Of a DNA stretch of 64,000 nucleotides, positions 16,579-26,013 are shown piece by piece. Both the position numbers and the translations under genes were made by a program. Below the pieces are notes generated by a model. The model saw only the letters and a list, made by a program, of their open reading frames with translations, was not told the DNA's origin and made no database searches. The number at the start of each line of letters is the position of its first letter. Within the stretch, counting starts at the first letter, position 1. Source of the DNA: Brevibacterium mcbrellneri ATCC 49030 (lineage in GTDB: Bacteria > Actinomycetota > Actinomycetes > Actinomycetales > Brevibacteriaceae); NCBI RefSeq assembly GCF_000178455.1, contig NZ_ADNU01000008.1, positions 1 through 64,000 on the forward strand, in the 5' to 3' direction.

Positions 16579-18687
16579 ATGACACATTCACTCAAAGCAA
16601 CTCGCACGCGTAACGACGTGCCTACCGACTCGCACGAGGCTAGACGCTGGACGCGCACACTGCCGTCCTCTGCGACCCTGCTCGTTGCAGTATTGGGCCT
16701 GGTGCTGATTCTGTCGGTGATACACCTTACGCAGGGGACATCAAACGTTACTCCCGGTGCTGTCCTTCAGTGGGCAACGGGTCGCGGATCAGACTTTGAC
16801 ACAACTGTCATTTTGAATTCTCGACTCCCGAGGTTGCTTGCAGGCATCGTAGTGGGAGTTGCCCTGGGTGGAGCTGGTGCGCTTATGCAGTTACTCACCC
16901 GAAATGCTTTGGCATCACCTGACACTCTCGCGGTCAATGCTGGAGCGTACTTGTCTTTGACCGTGGTCGCCGTTAGCGGCGTGACGCTGTCATTTGTTTC
17001 GGGAACAGCAGTCGCGTTCATAGGTGGGCTCATCGCCGCAGGCGTAGTAGTCGCTCTTTCGCGAGGATCTTCGCCCGTTCGTTTGGTTCTGGCAGGCAGC
17101 GTGATAGCAATGGGCTTGTCGGCGCTCACAACAGTGTTCCTGTTGTTCTATTCGTTCGAGACGCAGAGCCTGGTGGCGTGGGGTTCAGGATCGCTGGGAC
17201 AAATTGGTATGGGAGGTGTCCTTCAGCTTGCCGTAGTCGTTGGTGCGGTGCTTGTTGCGGTCTTTTTGACAGGCCACAAACTCGACGTGATGCATCTAGG
17301 CGATGATGCGGCGTCGAGCTTAGGTGTCAACGTTGCAGTTTGGCGAACAACCTTCGTTGTCCTGTCAGTACTCCTTGCGGCAAGCGCTGTCACAGTGGCC
17401 GGGCCGATTGCCTTTGTTGGGCTGTGTGCTCCCGCGCTCACACGTATTGCTGCGCGCTGGGTCGCGGAGCTGAGCCACGCTCGCAGTATGTTCCTCATGT
17501 CCATGGTTGTTGGAGTCATCCTGGTGGTGGGCTCCGACGTGATACTCAGAGCGGTGATCCCCGGAAGCGACTCTGTGTCGATCCCCACTGGCATTGTGAC
17601 ATCGATTATTGGGGCGATCTTCCTCATCGTGTTGGCGCAAGGAGTCAAGTCTGGATTTGATTCCGACTCCCTGGTGACAATGAAGAACGGTACAAAGCTG
17701 GGGTTCGATCGACCGCGTGTCATTATCGGCGCTTCTGCCATTGTGTTAGCCCTGTGTGTGGGTGGTGCGATCCTCGTAGGCGACACCGTTCTGTTCACCG
17801 GCGACGTGGTGAACTACCTGAACAACATCGCCCCTCCACAGGTGGAGATCGTGTTGGAATCACGCATTCCACGGGTTTTCGTCGCATGTCTCGCCGGTGC
17901 ATGCCTTGCTCTTGCGGGTGTCGTTTTGCAGGGGACGACACGAAATCCGCTTGCCGATCCGGGCGTTTTGGGCGTTTCCGGTGGAGCAGGTTTGGGTGCT
18001 GTATTCGCACTGACAGTGCTCCACAAGAGCGACTTTGCGACCTTAATAGTCTGGGCGGGGCTGAGTGCGCTGGTGGTGGGGTTACTGCTTTTCGGTTTAG
18101 CGGGCCGAGGTGGTTTCGACCAGGCGCGCATGGTTGTTACAGGTATTGGAATCGCTACAGCTACCCAGGCGCTCACCACCTGTCTGATCGTCGTCTCTGA
18201 TCCGTGGAACCGCACAATGGCGATGACATGGCTGTCCGGATCCACGTCAGGGGTCACTCTGGCGCAGGTCCTGCCTATGGTGGTATGCCTGGTGCTAGGA
18301 AGCGCGGCGTGTATGTATGTGGTTCGCGATTTAGATGTCATTCAGATCGACGACAGTACACCTCGAATCCTGGGAGTAAACGTCGTTCAGCACCGCGTCA
18401 TTCTTATACTCATCGCGCTGATACTCGTCACCGTGACCACCGTAACGATCGGAGTGATCGCTTTTGTTGGTCTGGTGGCTCCACATGTTGCCCGTCTCAT
18501 CGTGGGCGCTCGCCATGCTGTTCTGCTGCCTCTTGCATCGCTGATTGGCGCTGTTCTCGTTGTGTGTGCCGATGCCCTGGGGCGAACAATTGTGGCTCCC
18601 GGTCAGATTCCTGCAGGTCTGGCCACAGCGATCATCGGTTGCCCGTACTTCTTGTGGCTACTTGTTCGAATGCGAAAGGAATCCTAG
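16579..18687 (+). CDS. Iron-siderophore ABC permease, two fused FecCD domains
   Basis: A 702-aa protein made of two FecCD-type permease domains in tandem (about residues 30-350 and 380-700). The first contains LPRLLAGIVVGVALGGAGAL and GPIAFVGLCAPALTR. The second repeats the same motifs as IPRVFVACLAGACLALAGVV and GVIAFVGLVAPHVAR. The GxxxFVGLxxPH-type element is the coupling site for the ATPase, seen once per half. Fused permeases like FhuB form the whole channel from one chain, which explains why only one permease gene is present. Confidence 0.94.
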   Translation: MTHSLKATRTRNDVPTDSHEARRWTRTLPSSATLLVAVLGLVLILSVIHLTQGTSNVTPGAVLQWATGRGSDFDTTVILNSRLPRLLAGIVVGVALGGAGALMQLLTRNALASPDTLAVNAGAYLSLTVVAVSGVTLSFVSGTAVAFIGGLIAAGVVVALSRGSSPVRLVLAGSVIAMGLSALTTVFLLFYSFETQSLVAWGSGSLGQIGMGGVLQLAVVVGAVLVAVFLTGHKLDVMHLGDDAASSLGVNVAVWRTTFVVLSVLLAASAVTVAGPIAFVGLCAPALTRIAARWVAELSHARSMFLMSMVVGVILVVGSDVILRAVIPGSDSVSIPTGIVTSIIGAIFLIVLAQGVKSGFDSDSLVTMKNGTKLGFDRPRVIIGASAIVLALCVGGAILVGDTVLFTGDVVNYLNNIAPPQVEIVLESRIPRVFVACLAGACLALAGVVLQGTTRNPLADPGVLGVSGGAGLGAVFALTVLHKSDFATLIVWAGLSALVVGLLLFGLAGRGGFDQARMVVTGIGIATATQALTTCLIVVSDPWNRTMAMTWLSGSTSGVTLAQVLPMVVCLVLGSAACMYVVRDLDVIQIDDSTPRILGVNVVQHRVILILIALILVTVTTVTIGVIAFVGLVAPHVARLIVGARHAVLLPLASLIGAVLVVCADALGRTIVAPGQIPAGLATAIIGCPYFLWLLVRMRKES

Positions 18688-18689
18688 TT

Positions 18690-19580
18690 ATGCCTCAGTC
18701 CTATACGCCGTTTCTCGTTCATCTGACCGCTCGTACTCAGGTGTCAGAAAATCTTGTACGGCTCACATTCGCCGGCCCCAAACTCGACCAGTTCGGAACA
18801 ACGTGCCTGGACCAACGCATCAAGCTTGTTTTGGGTTCGCGTGAATGCGTTGAGGAGCTAGTGGAACGCGATGATTGGCTCGCCTGGGCACGTTCGCTAC
18901 CCGAAGACGTGCGGCCTTGCTTGCGCACGTACACCGTCAAAGCAGTACGTCCGATGTCCAAAGAGCTTGACGTTGACTTCGTGGTTCACGGAACTGAAGG
19001 GCCTGCGAGTGCATTCGCAGTGGAAGCTCCTATAGGAGCACACATCGCAGTTGTGGGTCCTGTGGAAGACGCCCCTGGTTCTTCCTCAGAAGGGGTCGCG
19101 TGGGCGCCGGGAAGTGCGTCTCAGGTTCTCATCGCCGGAGATGAAACTGCGGTTCCCGCTATTAGTAACATCGTTGAAAGCCTAGACCCTGAGATGCGTG
19201 GAGCGGTTTTCCTGGAAGTGCCTTCGTCCGGAGACATTCAGGGCTTCACCGCGCCGCATGGTGTCACCGTGAACTGGCTACCGCGGGAGTCGCACACCGG
19301 TACGACGCGTGGTGATTTGCTCTACCGCGCCGTTCAAGAATGGTGCGACCAAAACGGTATCGCATCTTCCGAAAAACAGGTTGATCCTGACGACACATAT
19401 GACAGCTCCGTACTTTTGTGGGACGAAGCTAGGCGCGGTAACACGGACGCGTTATATACGTGGGTTGCTGCCGACGCCGACACCGTTGCGCGACTCCGTC
19501 ACGAGATGCGTAAGAAGCGGGGGCTACCCAAAGACAGCTCCTCGTTTATGGGGTACTGGCGAATGGGCGTGAGCCTCTAG
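18690..19580 (+). CDS. Siderophore-interacting protein (FAD ferric-siderophore reductase)
   Basis: The open frame reaches back to 18204 but that part is inside the permease. ATG 18690, just after the permease stop, is the real start and gives 296 aa. The flavin-binding part contains LRTYTVKAVRPMSKELDVDF and HGTEGPASAFA. The NAD(P)-type part has VLIAGDETAVPAI, and the closing SIP motif is SFMGYWRMG. Such proteins reduce ferric siderophores in the cytosol to free iron. It shares 4 nt at its end with the convergent BASS transporter gene. Confidence 0.92.
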   Translation: MPQSYTPFLVHLTARTQVSENLVRLTFAGPKLDQFGTTCLDQRIKLVLGSRECVEELVERDDWLAWARSLPEDVRPCLRTYTVKAVRPMSKELDVDFVVHGTEGPASAFAVEAPIGAHIAVVGPVEDAPGSSSEGVAWAPGSASQVLIAGDETAVPAISNIVESLDPEMRGAVFLEVPSSGDIQGFTAPHGVTVNWLPRESHTGTTRGDLLYRAVQEWCDQNGIASSEKQVDPDDTYDSSVLLWDEARRGNTDALYTWVAADADTVARLRHEMRKKRGLPKDSSSFMGYWRMGVSL

Positions 19581-20569
19581 GCCTCAGACACCGTTTCTGC
19601 TGTTTCCTTTTCACGTGGAGCGTTGTCAATTGGCTGGCGGGCGAAGATCGCGGCCAGGATCGCACCAGACACGTTGTGCCACACGCTAAACACTGCGCCG
19701 GGCAGAGCGGCCAAAGGCGAAATGTAGGTCGTAGCCAAGGTCGCCGCCAACCCGGAGTTCTGGAGCCCCACCTCAAACGTGAGCGCTCGACGCTGAGCCG
19801 CGGACAGGCCAACCGCCAGACCAGTCGCGAAACCAAGCGCCAAACCGATCGAATTGTGCAATACGACAGCCAGCAAGACGGTCGCGCCCGCAGCCACCAG
19901 CTTGTCCGCAGAACCGCCCACAACGATCGCCACAATGAGCGCAATCGTCAAGGCCGAAAGCCACGGCAAAACAGGGCTGATTTTCTGGATGAACTTGTCC
20001 GCAAGGACACGGATGACAACACCTGCAATGACCGGAACCAGCACGGTTTTCACGATCGACATCATCATCGTCGAAAAACTCACGTCCATGTACTGACCAG
20101 CAAACATGAGCGTAAGAGCTGGAGTGGCCAACGGTGCAATCAGAGTAGACAGAGTGGTCACCGACACCGAAAGCGCAACGTCACCACGAGCCAAATACGT
20201 GACCACATTTGAGGCCGTTCCACCCGGAGCACACCCCACCAAGATGACACCCGCAGCAAGCTCAGGAGGCAAGCCCAAAAGAACCGCAACAAGCCATCCA
20301 GCCAAAGGCATGAACAAGTACTGAGCCACAACACCCACAAACGCAATCCACGGTTTCTTCGCGATCTGCGTGAAGTCCGGCACGGTGAGTGTCAGGCCCA
20401 TAAAGAACATGACCCCACCCAGGAGCCAGGTGACGGAAGGAGCCATGGGTGTAACGACCTCGGGCATCAAAAACCCGAAGACGCCAGCCGCAACAACCAT
20501 GGCCGGAAAAATCGTGACAGCAACGCGGGCACTACGCTGCTCTTGAGGATTCATGCTTGAGGTGCTCAT
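19577..20569 (-). CDS. Bile acid:sodium symporter (BASS) family transporter
   Basis: A 330-aa membrane protein with nine to ten hydrophobic helices. The family motif GCAPGGTASNVVTYLARGDVALSVS (about residues 118-142) holds the sodium-site Gly and Asn residues. A second conserved block, TFEVGLQNSGLAATLA, crosses the other discontinuous helix. Bacterial members carry organic anions such as pantoate or bile acids with sodium; the substrate here is unknown. The C-terminal tail is Glu-rich. It overlaps the convergent SIP gene by 4 nt. Confidence 0.9.
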   Translation of the reverse strand: MSTSSMNPQEQRSARVAVTIFPAMVVAAGVFGFLMPEVVTPMAPSVTWLLGGVMFFMGLTLTVPDFTQIAKKPWIAFVGVVAQYLFMPLAGWLVAVLLGLPPELAAGVILVGCAPGGTASNVVTYLARGDVALSVSVTTLSTLIAPLATPALTLMFAGQYMDVSFSTMMMSIVKTVLVPVIAGVVIRVLADKFIQKISPVLPWLSALTIALIVAIVVGGSADKLVAAGATVLLAVVLHNSIGLALGFATGLAVGLSAAQRRALTFEVGLQNSGLAATLATTYISPLAALPGAVFSVWHNVSGAILAAIFARQPIDNAPREKETAETVSEA

Positions 20570-20642
20570 GACAGCTTAGTTAAGCGTAGTGTCGCGTATG
20601 TCACAGAAGCGTCCGCACTGTGGGCGCTCTGGGTTCAAAATG

Positions 20643-23270
20643 TCACAGAGACGCTTGGGCTCCCTGCACTCGGATTGCGCGGTGCATGTCATCGCCCAGT
20701 TCAGTGACGAGCCGGCGCAAAGCCGCAGGGGCAGTGCCGTGCTCGCTCAGCCACGCGTCAGTCCGCTGGGCAACATACTCACGGCGAGTCGACCACGACG
20801 GGTACAGGCCCAACACCAAACGTTTCGCGATCTCGTTTGACCGGGTAGTCCAGAACGACTCGAGCTGCTCAAAAAATGCGTCCACAAACGGCTCAAGAAT
20901 CGGGGTGGAAACAGGCGCCGTAAGCCCAGCGATTGTCGCCGAAAGCGAATTGTTCGACAGCGACGTATCCGTAGTGACCGCTTCAAACGCACGCATCTTA
21001 GCTACCGGAAGCGACCGTGCCGCACGTGCCGTCCGAGCCTGCATGACTCCCGAATCCGTGCGGTCGCGGGACTCCTGGGCAGCAATATCTTCTTCATCAG
21101 CCCAGCCCAGAACAACCAGCGAAATGAGCGCCTTCCACTTCAACGCGTTGTCCACCTTCAGGCCGTACCCCTCAAACGTGGGCCCGGACGCCAGAATACG
21201 CGAGGCGAAATCGCGGGCCGCAACGACCTCGGGACCGGGAACCACAGCAGTTGCAGAATGCGCGACAAAAATGAGCACGATTTCTGCCAAATTGAGCTGC
21301 GTGTCAGAGCCGGGCTCAGCGGTTTCAAACGCGTCCAGAGCCGAACCTAAGATCGTCCCCAGCGTGCCTTCGACATCCGTGGTCCACAATTTGATCGCTG
21401 TGAGCGCCTGCATGCGCAGACCCGCGTTGATGCCAGCGTGCCGTTCACGACCCAGCGAACGAGCGTACGCGTCAACAAAGGAGCTCACACTCAGCGAACC
21501 GTCGCGCATTGCGTTCGTCAGGGCAGACCACACGACCGCCCGGTCTAGGGAATCCTGGAGCTTAGTCACACTGTGCAAAGCGTGCGACGTTGAGGTTTCA
21601 TCCAGCCGCATTTTGGCAAAGTCGTCGTCGCCGTGGCCAGGCAGAAGGAGGTCTGGCCGCTGGGTGCCCACCAGCTTTGGAAGAGGGGCCGAGGCGGCAT
21701 CAAAGTCGATCTTCCACGTTCCGGCTGGGTGCATGGCACCGCGTTGGAGGTTGAATCCGGCCAGCGTAAACGTGTGGGGCCGATCCACATGGGGCCCGGT
21801 GTTGTTCTGTGACACGGTGGCCGCGGTGATGATTCCCGCGTCATCGGTTTCAACGTCGACACTGATTTCGCTCACGCCCGTGGTGGTGAGCCATGCGTCG
21901 GCCCAGGCGCGCACGTCACGGCCCTCAGTGCGTGCTTCGAGAGCGTCGAGGAAGTCCATCAGAGTGGTGTTGCCAAACGCGTGCTTGGCGAAGTAGTCGC
22001 GGGACCCGGCCATGAACGCGTCCAGTCCCACGAACGCGACCAGTTGCTTGAGGACGGAGGCTCCCTTGGCGTAGGTGATCCCGTCGAAGTTCAAACGAGC
22101 GGCTTCGACGTCAGGGATGTCGGCCACGATGGGGTGGGTGGTGGGGTACTGGTCTTGGCGGTACGCCCAGTCTTTGCGGCGCAGAGCGAACGTCACCCAA
22201 CCGTCGGTGAACTCGGTTGCCGTGGTCAGAGCGAGCGACGCCATGTAGTCGGCGAAAGACTCCTTCAACCACAGGTCGTCCCACCACTTCATGGTGACCA
22301 GGTCGCCGAACCACATGTGCGCCATTTCGTGCAGGATCACGTTTGCGCGCGATTCGTACTCAGTGCGCGTGACGGCGTCGCGGTAGATGAACGAGTCGAC
22401 GAAGGTCACCAAGCCCGGGTTTTCCATGGCGCCCAGGTTGTATTCGGGAACAAAGATCTGGTCGTACTTGCCCCACGGGTACGGGAATTCGAAGTTGTCG
22501 TGGTAGAAGTCCAGGCCCTGTTTGGTGACCGTGAAGATGTTGTCGGCGTCCATGCTTTCGGCCAGGGAGGCGCGGACGTACACGCTCATTGAGATGGTGA
22601 GGTCGCCTCGGGTGTAGGTGTCGTGCGCACCCACGTAGTGCCCCGCGCACACGCATGTGATGTATGTGGACATGCGTTCCGTGGTGGCAAATTCGTGGGT
22701 GACCGCCGAGGTCGTGGCAGTGTCCGCCGAGGTCGTGGCAGCTTCCGGGGTGGAAGTTTGAGACTCCGTGGGGGCGGTGTTGTTGAGGACGAGGAAATCG
22801 TGAGGGGCTGTTACTGAGAACGTGAACGTCGCTTTGAGGTCAGGCTGGTCGAAGTTTGCGAATACGCGCCTGGCATCTGTGGGTTCGTACTGCGTGTACA
22901 GGTAGATTTTGTCGTCAGCCGGGTCCACGAACCGGTGCATACCTTCACCGCTGGTGGAGTAAACGGCTTGGCCGGTGACGGTGAGGGTGTTGGAACCTGC
23001 CGTGACGGGGAAGGTGACGCGTGCTCCGTCGAAGTTGTCTGCCGGGTCCAGCGACTGCCCGTTGATCGTGATGTCACTCACGGAGTCTGCGATGAAGTCG
23101 ATGAACGTTTCTGCTTCGTGGTGCGCATCAAAAACGACTGTCGACGTTGACGTGAACGTTTTTTGATTCAGGTCTGGTGCCGAGGTGATGTCGAGATGCA
23201 CCGTATAACTGTGGGTGGTGAGAAGTTCCGATCGCGTGGCAGCTTCACTTCGTTTGAGATTTGTGGTCAT
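20643..23270 (-). CDS. pepN: Aminopeptidase N (M1 zinc metallopeptidase)
   Basis: Releases N-terminal amino acids from peptides in the cytosol. I use ATG 23270, which has CGGAGGACAT directly before it, rather than 23297. The 875-aa enzyme carries the exopeptidase motif GAMENPG and the zinc site HEMAH (His314, Glu315, His318) with the third ligand Glu337 in WLKESFADYMA. The C-terminal half is the ERAP1-like helical domain. A Thr/Ala-rich insert near residues 175-200 contains a duplicated segment (see the repeat at 22703). Length is normal for actinobacterial PepN. Confidence 0.96.
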   Translation of the reverse strand: MTTNLKRSEAATRSELLTTHSYTVHLDITSAPDLNQKTFTSTSTVVFDAHHEAETFIDFIADSVSDITINGQSLDPADNFDGARVTFPVTAGSNTLTVTGQAVYSTSGEGMHRFVDPADDKIYLYTQYEPTDARRVFANFDQPDLKATFTFSVTAPHDFLVLNNTAPTESQTSTPEAATTSADTATTSAVTHEFATTERMSTYITCVCAGHYVGAHDTYTRGDLTISMSVYVRASLAESMDADNIFTVTKQGLDFYHDNFEFPYPWGKYDQIFVPEYNLGAMENPGLVTFVDSFIYRDAVTRTEYESRANVILHEMAHMWFGDLVTMKWWDDLWLKESFADYMASLALTTATEFTDGWVTFALRRKDWAYRQDQYPTTHPIVADIPDVEAARLNFDGITYAKGASVLKQLVAFVGLDAFMAGSRDYFAKHAFGNTTLMDFLDALEARTEGRDVRAWADAWLTTTGVSEISVDVETDDAGIITAATVSQNNTGPHVDRPHTFTLAGFNLQRGAMHPAGTWKIDFDAASAPLPKLVGTQRPDLLLPGHGDDDFAKMRLDETSTSHALHSVTKLQDSLDRAVVWSALTNAMRDGSLSVSSFVDAYARSLGRERHAGINAGLRMQALTAIKLWTTDVEGTLGTILGSALDAFETAEPGSDTQLNLAEIVLIFVAHSATAVVPGPEVVAARDFASRILASGPTFEGYGLKVDNALKWKALISLVVLGWADEEDIAAQESRDRTDSGVMQARTARAARSLPVAKMRAFEAVTTDTSLSNNSLSATIAGLTAPVSTPILEPFVDAFFEQLESFWTTRSNEIAKRLVLGLYPSWSTRREYVAQRTDAWLSEHGTAPAALRRLVTELGDDMHRAIRVQGAQASL
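22703..22741 (-). repeat. Tandem 18-bp duplication inside pepN
   Basis: CCGCCGAGGTCGTGGCAG occurs at 22703-22720 and again at 22724-22741, a 21-bp period that keeps frame and adds seven Thr/Ser/Ala residues. Both copies contain the over-represented octamer GCCGAGGT. Confidence 0.85.
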
Positions 23271-23361
23271 ATGTCCTCCGTTATCAGCTTTCCTCACCTT
23301 GTCATGTTTTTCCTAGTGTGTGTTGAGGGCTCGATTAAACTTGAGTGAGGAAGGGGTGAAA

Positions 23362-24480
23362 ATGACGCAGGCCAGTAAGAAGAAGCCCCTTTACAGGCGT
23401 CTTAGCAGTGCTCTTGGAGTGCGCGTCCGCTTGGGTGGACGTCGTGCACTTGAGAATTCCAGCCAGATCCTGCAGGTGGTGATTGGAGCCACCAGCGGCT
23501 ATGCGTTTTGTCACTATGTGCTTGGCCACCCTGCACCGTTCCTAGCCGCCGTTGCTGCTGTTATTGGAACGGGGGTTACGGCTGATAAGCGTTTGCGCAG
23601 GTCAATTGAGATCGGTTTGGGAGCCACCCTAGGCGTTCTCGTAGGCGAAATTCTGGTTCACTTATTCGGCATTGGGATCTGGCAGATCGCGGTCGTCATT
23701 TTCGCGGGTCTGGTTGTGGGGAACATCCTGAACTCAGGTGCCTTGTTCGTTAACCAAATTGCAATTCAAGCGGTGTATGTGGTGGCCGTTCCCATGTCGA
23801 TTGCGACGAAACCGTTTGACCGCACGATTGACGCGATTGTAGGGGCCGTGATCGCGATCCTCATGGCGTTGATCGTGCCGTCAGATGCGCGGAAACGACC
23901 GCGTAACCGGGCGGCTAATCTTCTGTACGAAATTTCGGTTCTGCTCAAAGGGACAGCAAAAGCCCTGCGCACAGCCGACGCTGATTTAGCTGAACGTGTT
24001 CTTGAACGGGCACGCGAAAGCCAAGAGTTCGTCGACTCGTGGCGGTCGTCGATCAGCGTGTCTCAAGAAGCGACCCGAATCAACGCACGTTCACGCAGGT
24101 ATGCAGCCGAAGTCACCCGCTTGGCCAGAGCATGCGAATACGCGGACCGTGCAATGCGACTGGTACGGGTGATTGCCCGCCGAGTGGTCGCGATGGCCGC
24201 GACCGGTGTTGAACGGCCAGGGGTGGCCCATCCCATCGAACAGTTGGGTGAAGGCGCTGCCATGTTGCGGATTGCTCTGCGACGCGGGACATCGCGCGTG
24301 CCTGCTGAAATGTTCCTCGCCGAGGTCGCCCGCACGTTGAGTCCAAAAGCTGACTTTGTGACCGACCGGCATGATGAGACTCTCGTGTTGTTGTTGCGTC
24401 CTCTTGCGAACGATCTTATGTCTGCAGCAGGTATGACCGAAGACGCGGCGAATGATGTACTGCCCGAGCTCGACGAGTAA
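23362..24480 (+). CDS. FUSC-like / aromatic-acid-exporter-family membrane protein
   Basis: ATG 23362 with GAAGGGG upstream is preferred over 23320; it gives 372 aa. A basic N-terminus is followed by about six membrane helices in residues 30-165, with ADKRLRRSIEIGLGATLGVL typical of FUSC/ArAE half-permeases. The C-terminal half (about 170-370) is soluble, helical and Arg-rich. Relatives are proposed exporters of aromatic acids, but no substrate is known in actinobacteria. Divergent from pepN. Confidence 0.82.
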   Translation: MTQASKKKPLYRRLSSALGVRVRLGGRRALENSSQILQVVIGATSGYAFCHYVLGHPAPFLAAVAAVIGTGVTADKRLRRSIEIGLGATLGVLVGEILVHLFGIGIWQIAVVIFAGLVVGNILNSGALFVNQIAIQAVYVVAVPMSIATKPFDRTIDAIVGAVIAILMALIVPSDARKRPRNRAANLLYEISVLLKGTAKALRTADADLAERVLERARESQEFVDSWRSSISVSQEATRINARSRRYAAEVTRLARACEYADRAMRLVRVIARRVVAMAATGVERPGVAHPIEQLGEGAAMLRIALRRGTSRVPAEMFLAEVARTLSPKADFVTDRHDETLVLLLRPLANDLMSAAGMTEDAANDVLPELDE

Positions 24481-24484
24481 AAGG

Positions 24485-24497
24485 TAAACTGGCAAGC
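24485..24497 (+). promoter_or_regulatory. Leaderless promoter of the DUF2516 gene
   Basis: TAAACT (24485-24490), 7 nt, then ATG 24498; no Shine-Dalgarno is present. Confidence 0.5.
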
Positions 24498-24812
24498 ATG
24501 CTTGAGGCATTCGGCAATCTTCAGTCGTTCATTTTCCTGCTCCTCAACGTAGCAGCGTTCGTATTTCAGCTGTTCGCGTTCATCGACTCTTTGCGGTACT
24601 CCCAAGAGGTGTACGACGCGGCCGGTAAACGTTCCCGCGTGTTCTGGTCAGCAATTCTGGGGGTTGCGTCAGCCTTGGCTTTTGTTGCTCTGCCGCCCAT
24701 GCACTTTCGGGTCCCGTTTGTCACTCTTTTGGGGATCGTGGCCGCCGGTGTGTACTTTGCCGATGTCCGTAAAGCTCTACGTGCAGTGGACCCTCGATAC
24801 CGAGGACGCTGA
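24498..24812 (+). CDS. DUF2516 family small membrane protein
   Basis: A 104-aa protein with three predicted membrane helices. It shows the DUF2516 pattern AFVFQLFAFIDSLRYSQEVY near residues 20-39 and ends in a conserved-looking FADVRKALRAVDPRYRGR. The family is restricted to actinobacteria and has no known function. It sits just in front of mshA with its own leaderless-type promoter. Confidence 0.85.
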   Translation: MLEAFGNLQSFIFLLLNVAAFVFQLFAFIDSLRYSQEVYDAAGKRSRVFWSAILGVASALAFVALPPMHFRVPFVTLLGIVAAGVYFADVRKALRAVDPRYRGR

Positions 24813-24824
24813 CACCCGGCCAGA

Positions 24825-24836
24825 TACACTTCAAGC
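24825..24836 (+). promoter_or_regulatory. Leaderless promoter of mshA
   Basis: TACACT (24825-24830), then 6 nt, then GTG 24837. No Shine-Dalgarno is present. The same TACACT-N6 arrangement precedes cysS and the 38-aa gene. Confidence 0.6.
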
Positions 24837-26003
24837 GTGCGCGTTGCTATCCTCTCTCTTCACACGTCCCCACTTGCTCAGCCCGGCCAGGGTGATGCAG
24901 GGGGTCTCAACGTCTACGTGACGAACACCGCCCGAGTCTTAAACGACCTCGGCCACCAGGTGACAATCTTCACCGCCGACCCCGCATGGGCCGGACCAGA
25001 CAGCGTCACGCAGGACAACATTGAGGTGCGTCACTTGCGTGTGAATGCAACAGGTAAGGACGATCTTCCGCAATACATGGATGAGCTGGCGTCACGACTG
25101 GTGCATATCCCGGAGTACCGCGACGCTGACGTTGTGTGGGCTCACTACTGGATTTCAGCAAAAACGGCTCTGATCAGCAATGACATTGACAGTTCGCGCA
25201 GGCCGGTCGTGGTGAGCTTCCACACGATAGGTGCCGTAAAAGACCGTGACACCGGGACGTTCCTTGAACCTGTTGAGCGTTTGGAAGCTGAAAAACAGAT
25301 CGCTCGTGACGCGCACATGCTGGTGGCAAACACGCCGCTGGAAGCTGCTGCTATGCGTGAACTGCTGGACCCGCGTGCGCGCATCGTCGCGGCGCAGCCT
25401 GGGGTCAACCACCAGATTTTCACGCCTGGCGAAACGGGGGAGATTGATATGTCCGCCCCACCGGCCACCTCCTACACCCTGGTGTGCGTAGGCCGCATGC
25501 AATACATCAAAGGCACTGATGTCATGATGCGCGCGCTCGCCGAACTACGGAAGGCCGAGATGAATGTGCGTGTGGAGTTCTTGGGCGGCGGCTCCGGGGG
25601 ACCAGACACCCAGGACTTTGAGCACCTCGCCACTGAGCTGGGCGTGGCTGACTGTGTCGACATCACCCCACCGGTCCCACCGCATGAACTCGTCATGTGG
25701 TACCGCCGGGCTGATCTGGTGATTGTGCCGTCGCGGTCGGAGTCGTTTGGGTTCGTTGCGGCCGAGGCGGCAGCCAGTGGGGCGTGCGTGGTGGCCTCCC
25801 AAGTGGGAGGGTTGCCTAGTGTGGTGATCGACGGGGAAACCGGAGCCCTCTGCGAACCTGGCGACCACGTTGGGTTGGCACACACCATCACTGAACTGCT
25901 CAAGGACCCGGCTCAACGCGAACGCATGGGCCACGCCGGGGTTGCACACGCTCAGAACTTTACGTGGGATACGTGCGTGCGTAACGTGTTAAACCAGCTG
26001 TGA
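24837..26003 (+). CDS. mshA: D-inositol-3-phosphate glycosyltransferase
   Basis: First committed step of mycothiol synthesis: transfers GlcNAc from UDP-GlcNAc to inositol-3-phosphate. The GT-B glycosyltransferase (388 aa) has the MshA N-terminal signature HTSPLAQPGQGDAGGLNVYV. It also has the C-terminal donor site VCVGRMQYIKGTDVMMRAL and the EX7E region PSRSESFGFVAAEAAASGA. The GTG start is fixed by the leaderless-type promoter. The other mycothiol genes in the window are mshD and the mycothiol-dependent dehydrogenase. Confidence 0.95.
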   Translation: MRVAILSLHTSPLAQPGQGDAGGLNVYVTNTARVLNDLGHQVTIFTADPAWAGPDSVTQDNIEVRHLRVNATGKDDLPQYMDELASRLVHIPEYRDADVVWAHYWISAKTALISNDIDSSRRPVVVSFHTIGAVKDRDTGTFLEPVERLEAEKQIARDAHMLVANTPLEAAAMRELLDPRARIVAAQPGVNHQIFTPGETGEIDMSAPPATSYTLVCVGRMQYIKGTDVMMRALAELRKAEMNVRVEFLGGGSGGPDTQDFEHLATELGVADCVDITPPVPPHELVMWYRRADLVIVPSRSESFGFVAAEAAASGACVVASQVGGLPSVVIDGETGALCEPGDHVGLAHTITELLKDPAQRERMGHAGVAHAQNFTWDTCVRNVLNQL

Positions 26004-26013
26004 GAGGAGACCA

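Noticed and set aside
18204-18689. Extended N-terminus of the siderophore-interacting protein
   Set aside because: The region codes the second permease domain in another frame; ATG 18690 follows the permease stop directly.
20620-21996. A 458-aa plus-strand open frame opposite pepN
   Set aside because: The opposite strand codes a complete M1 aminopeptidase with all motifs. The plus frame is Ser/Arg-rich and has no domain.
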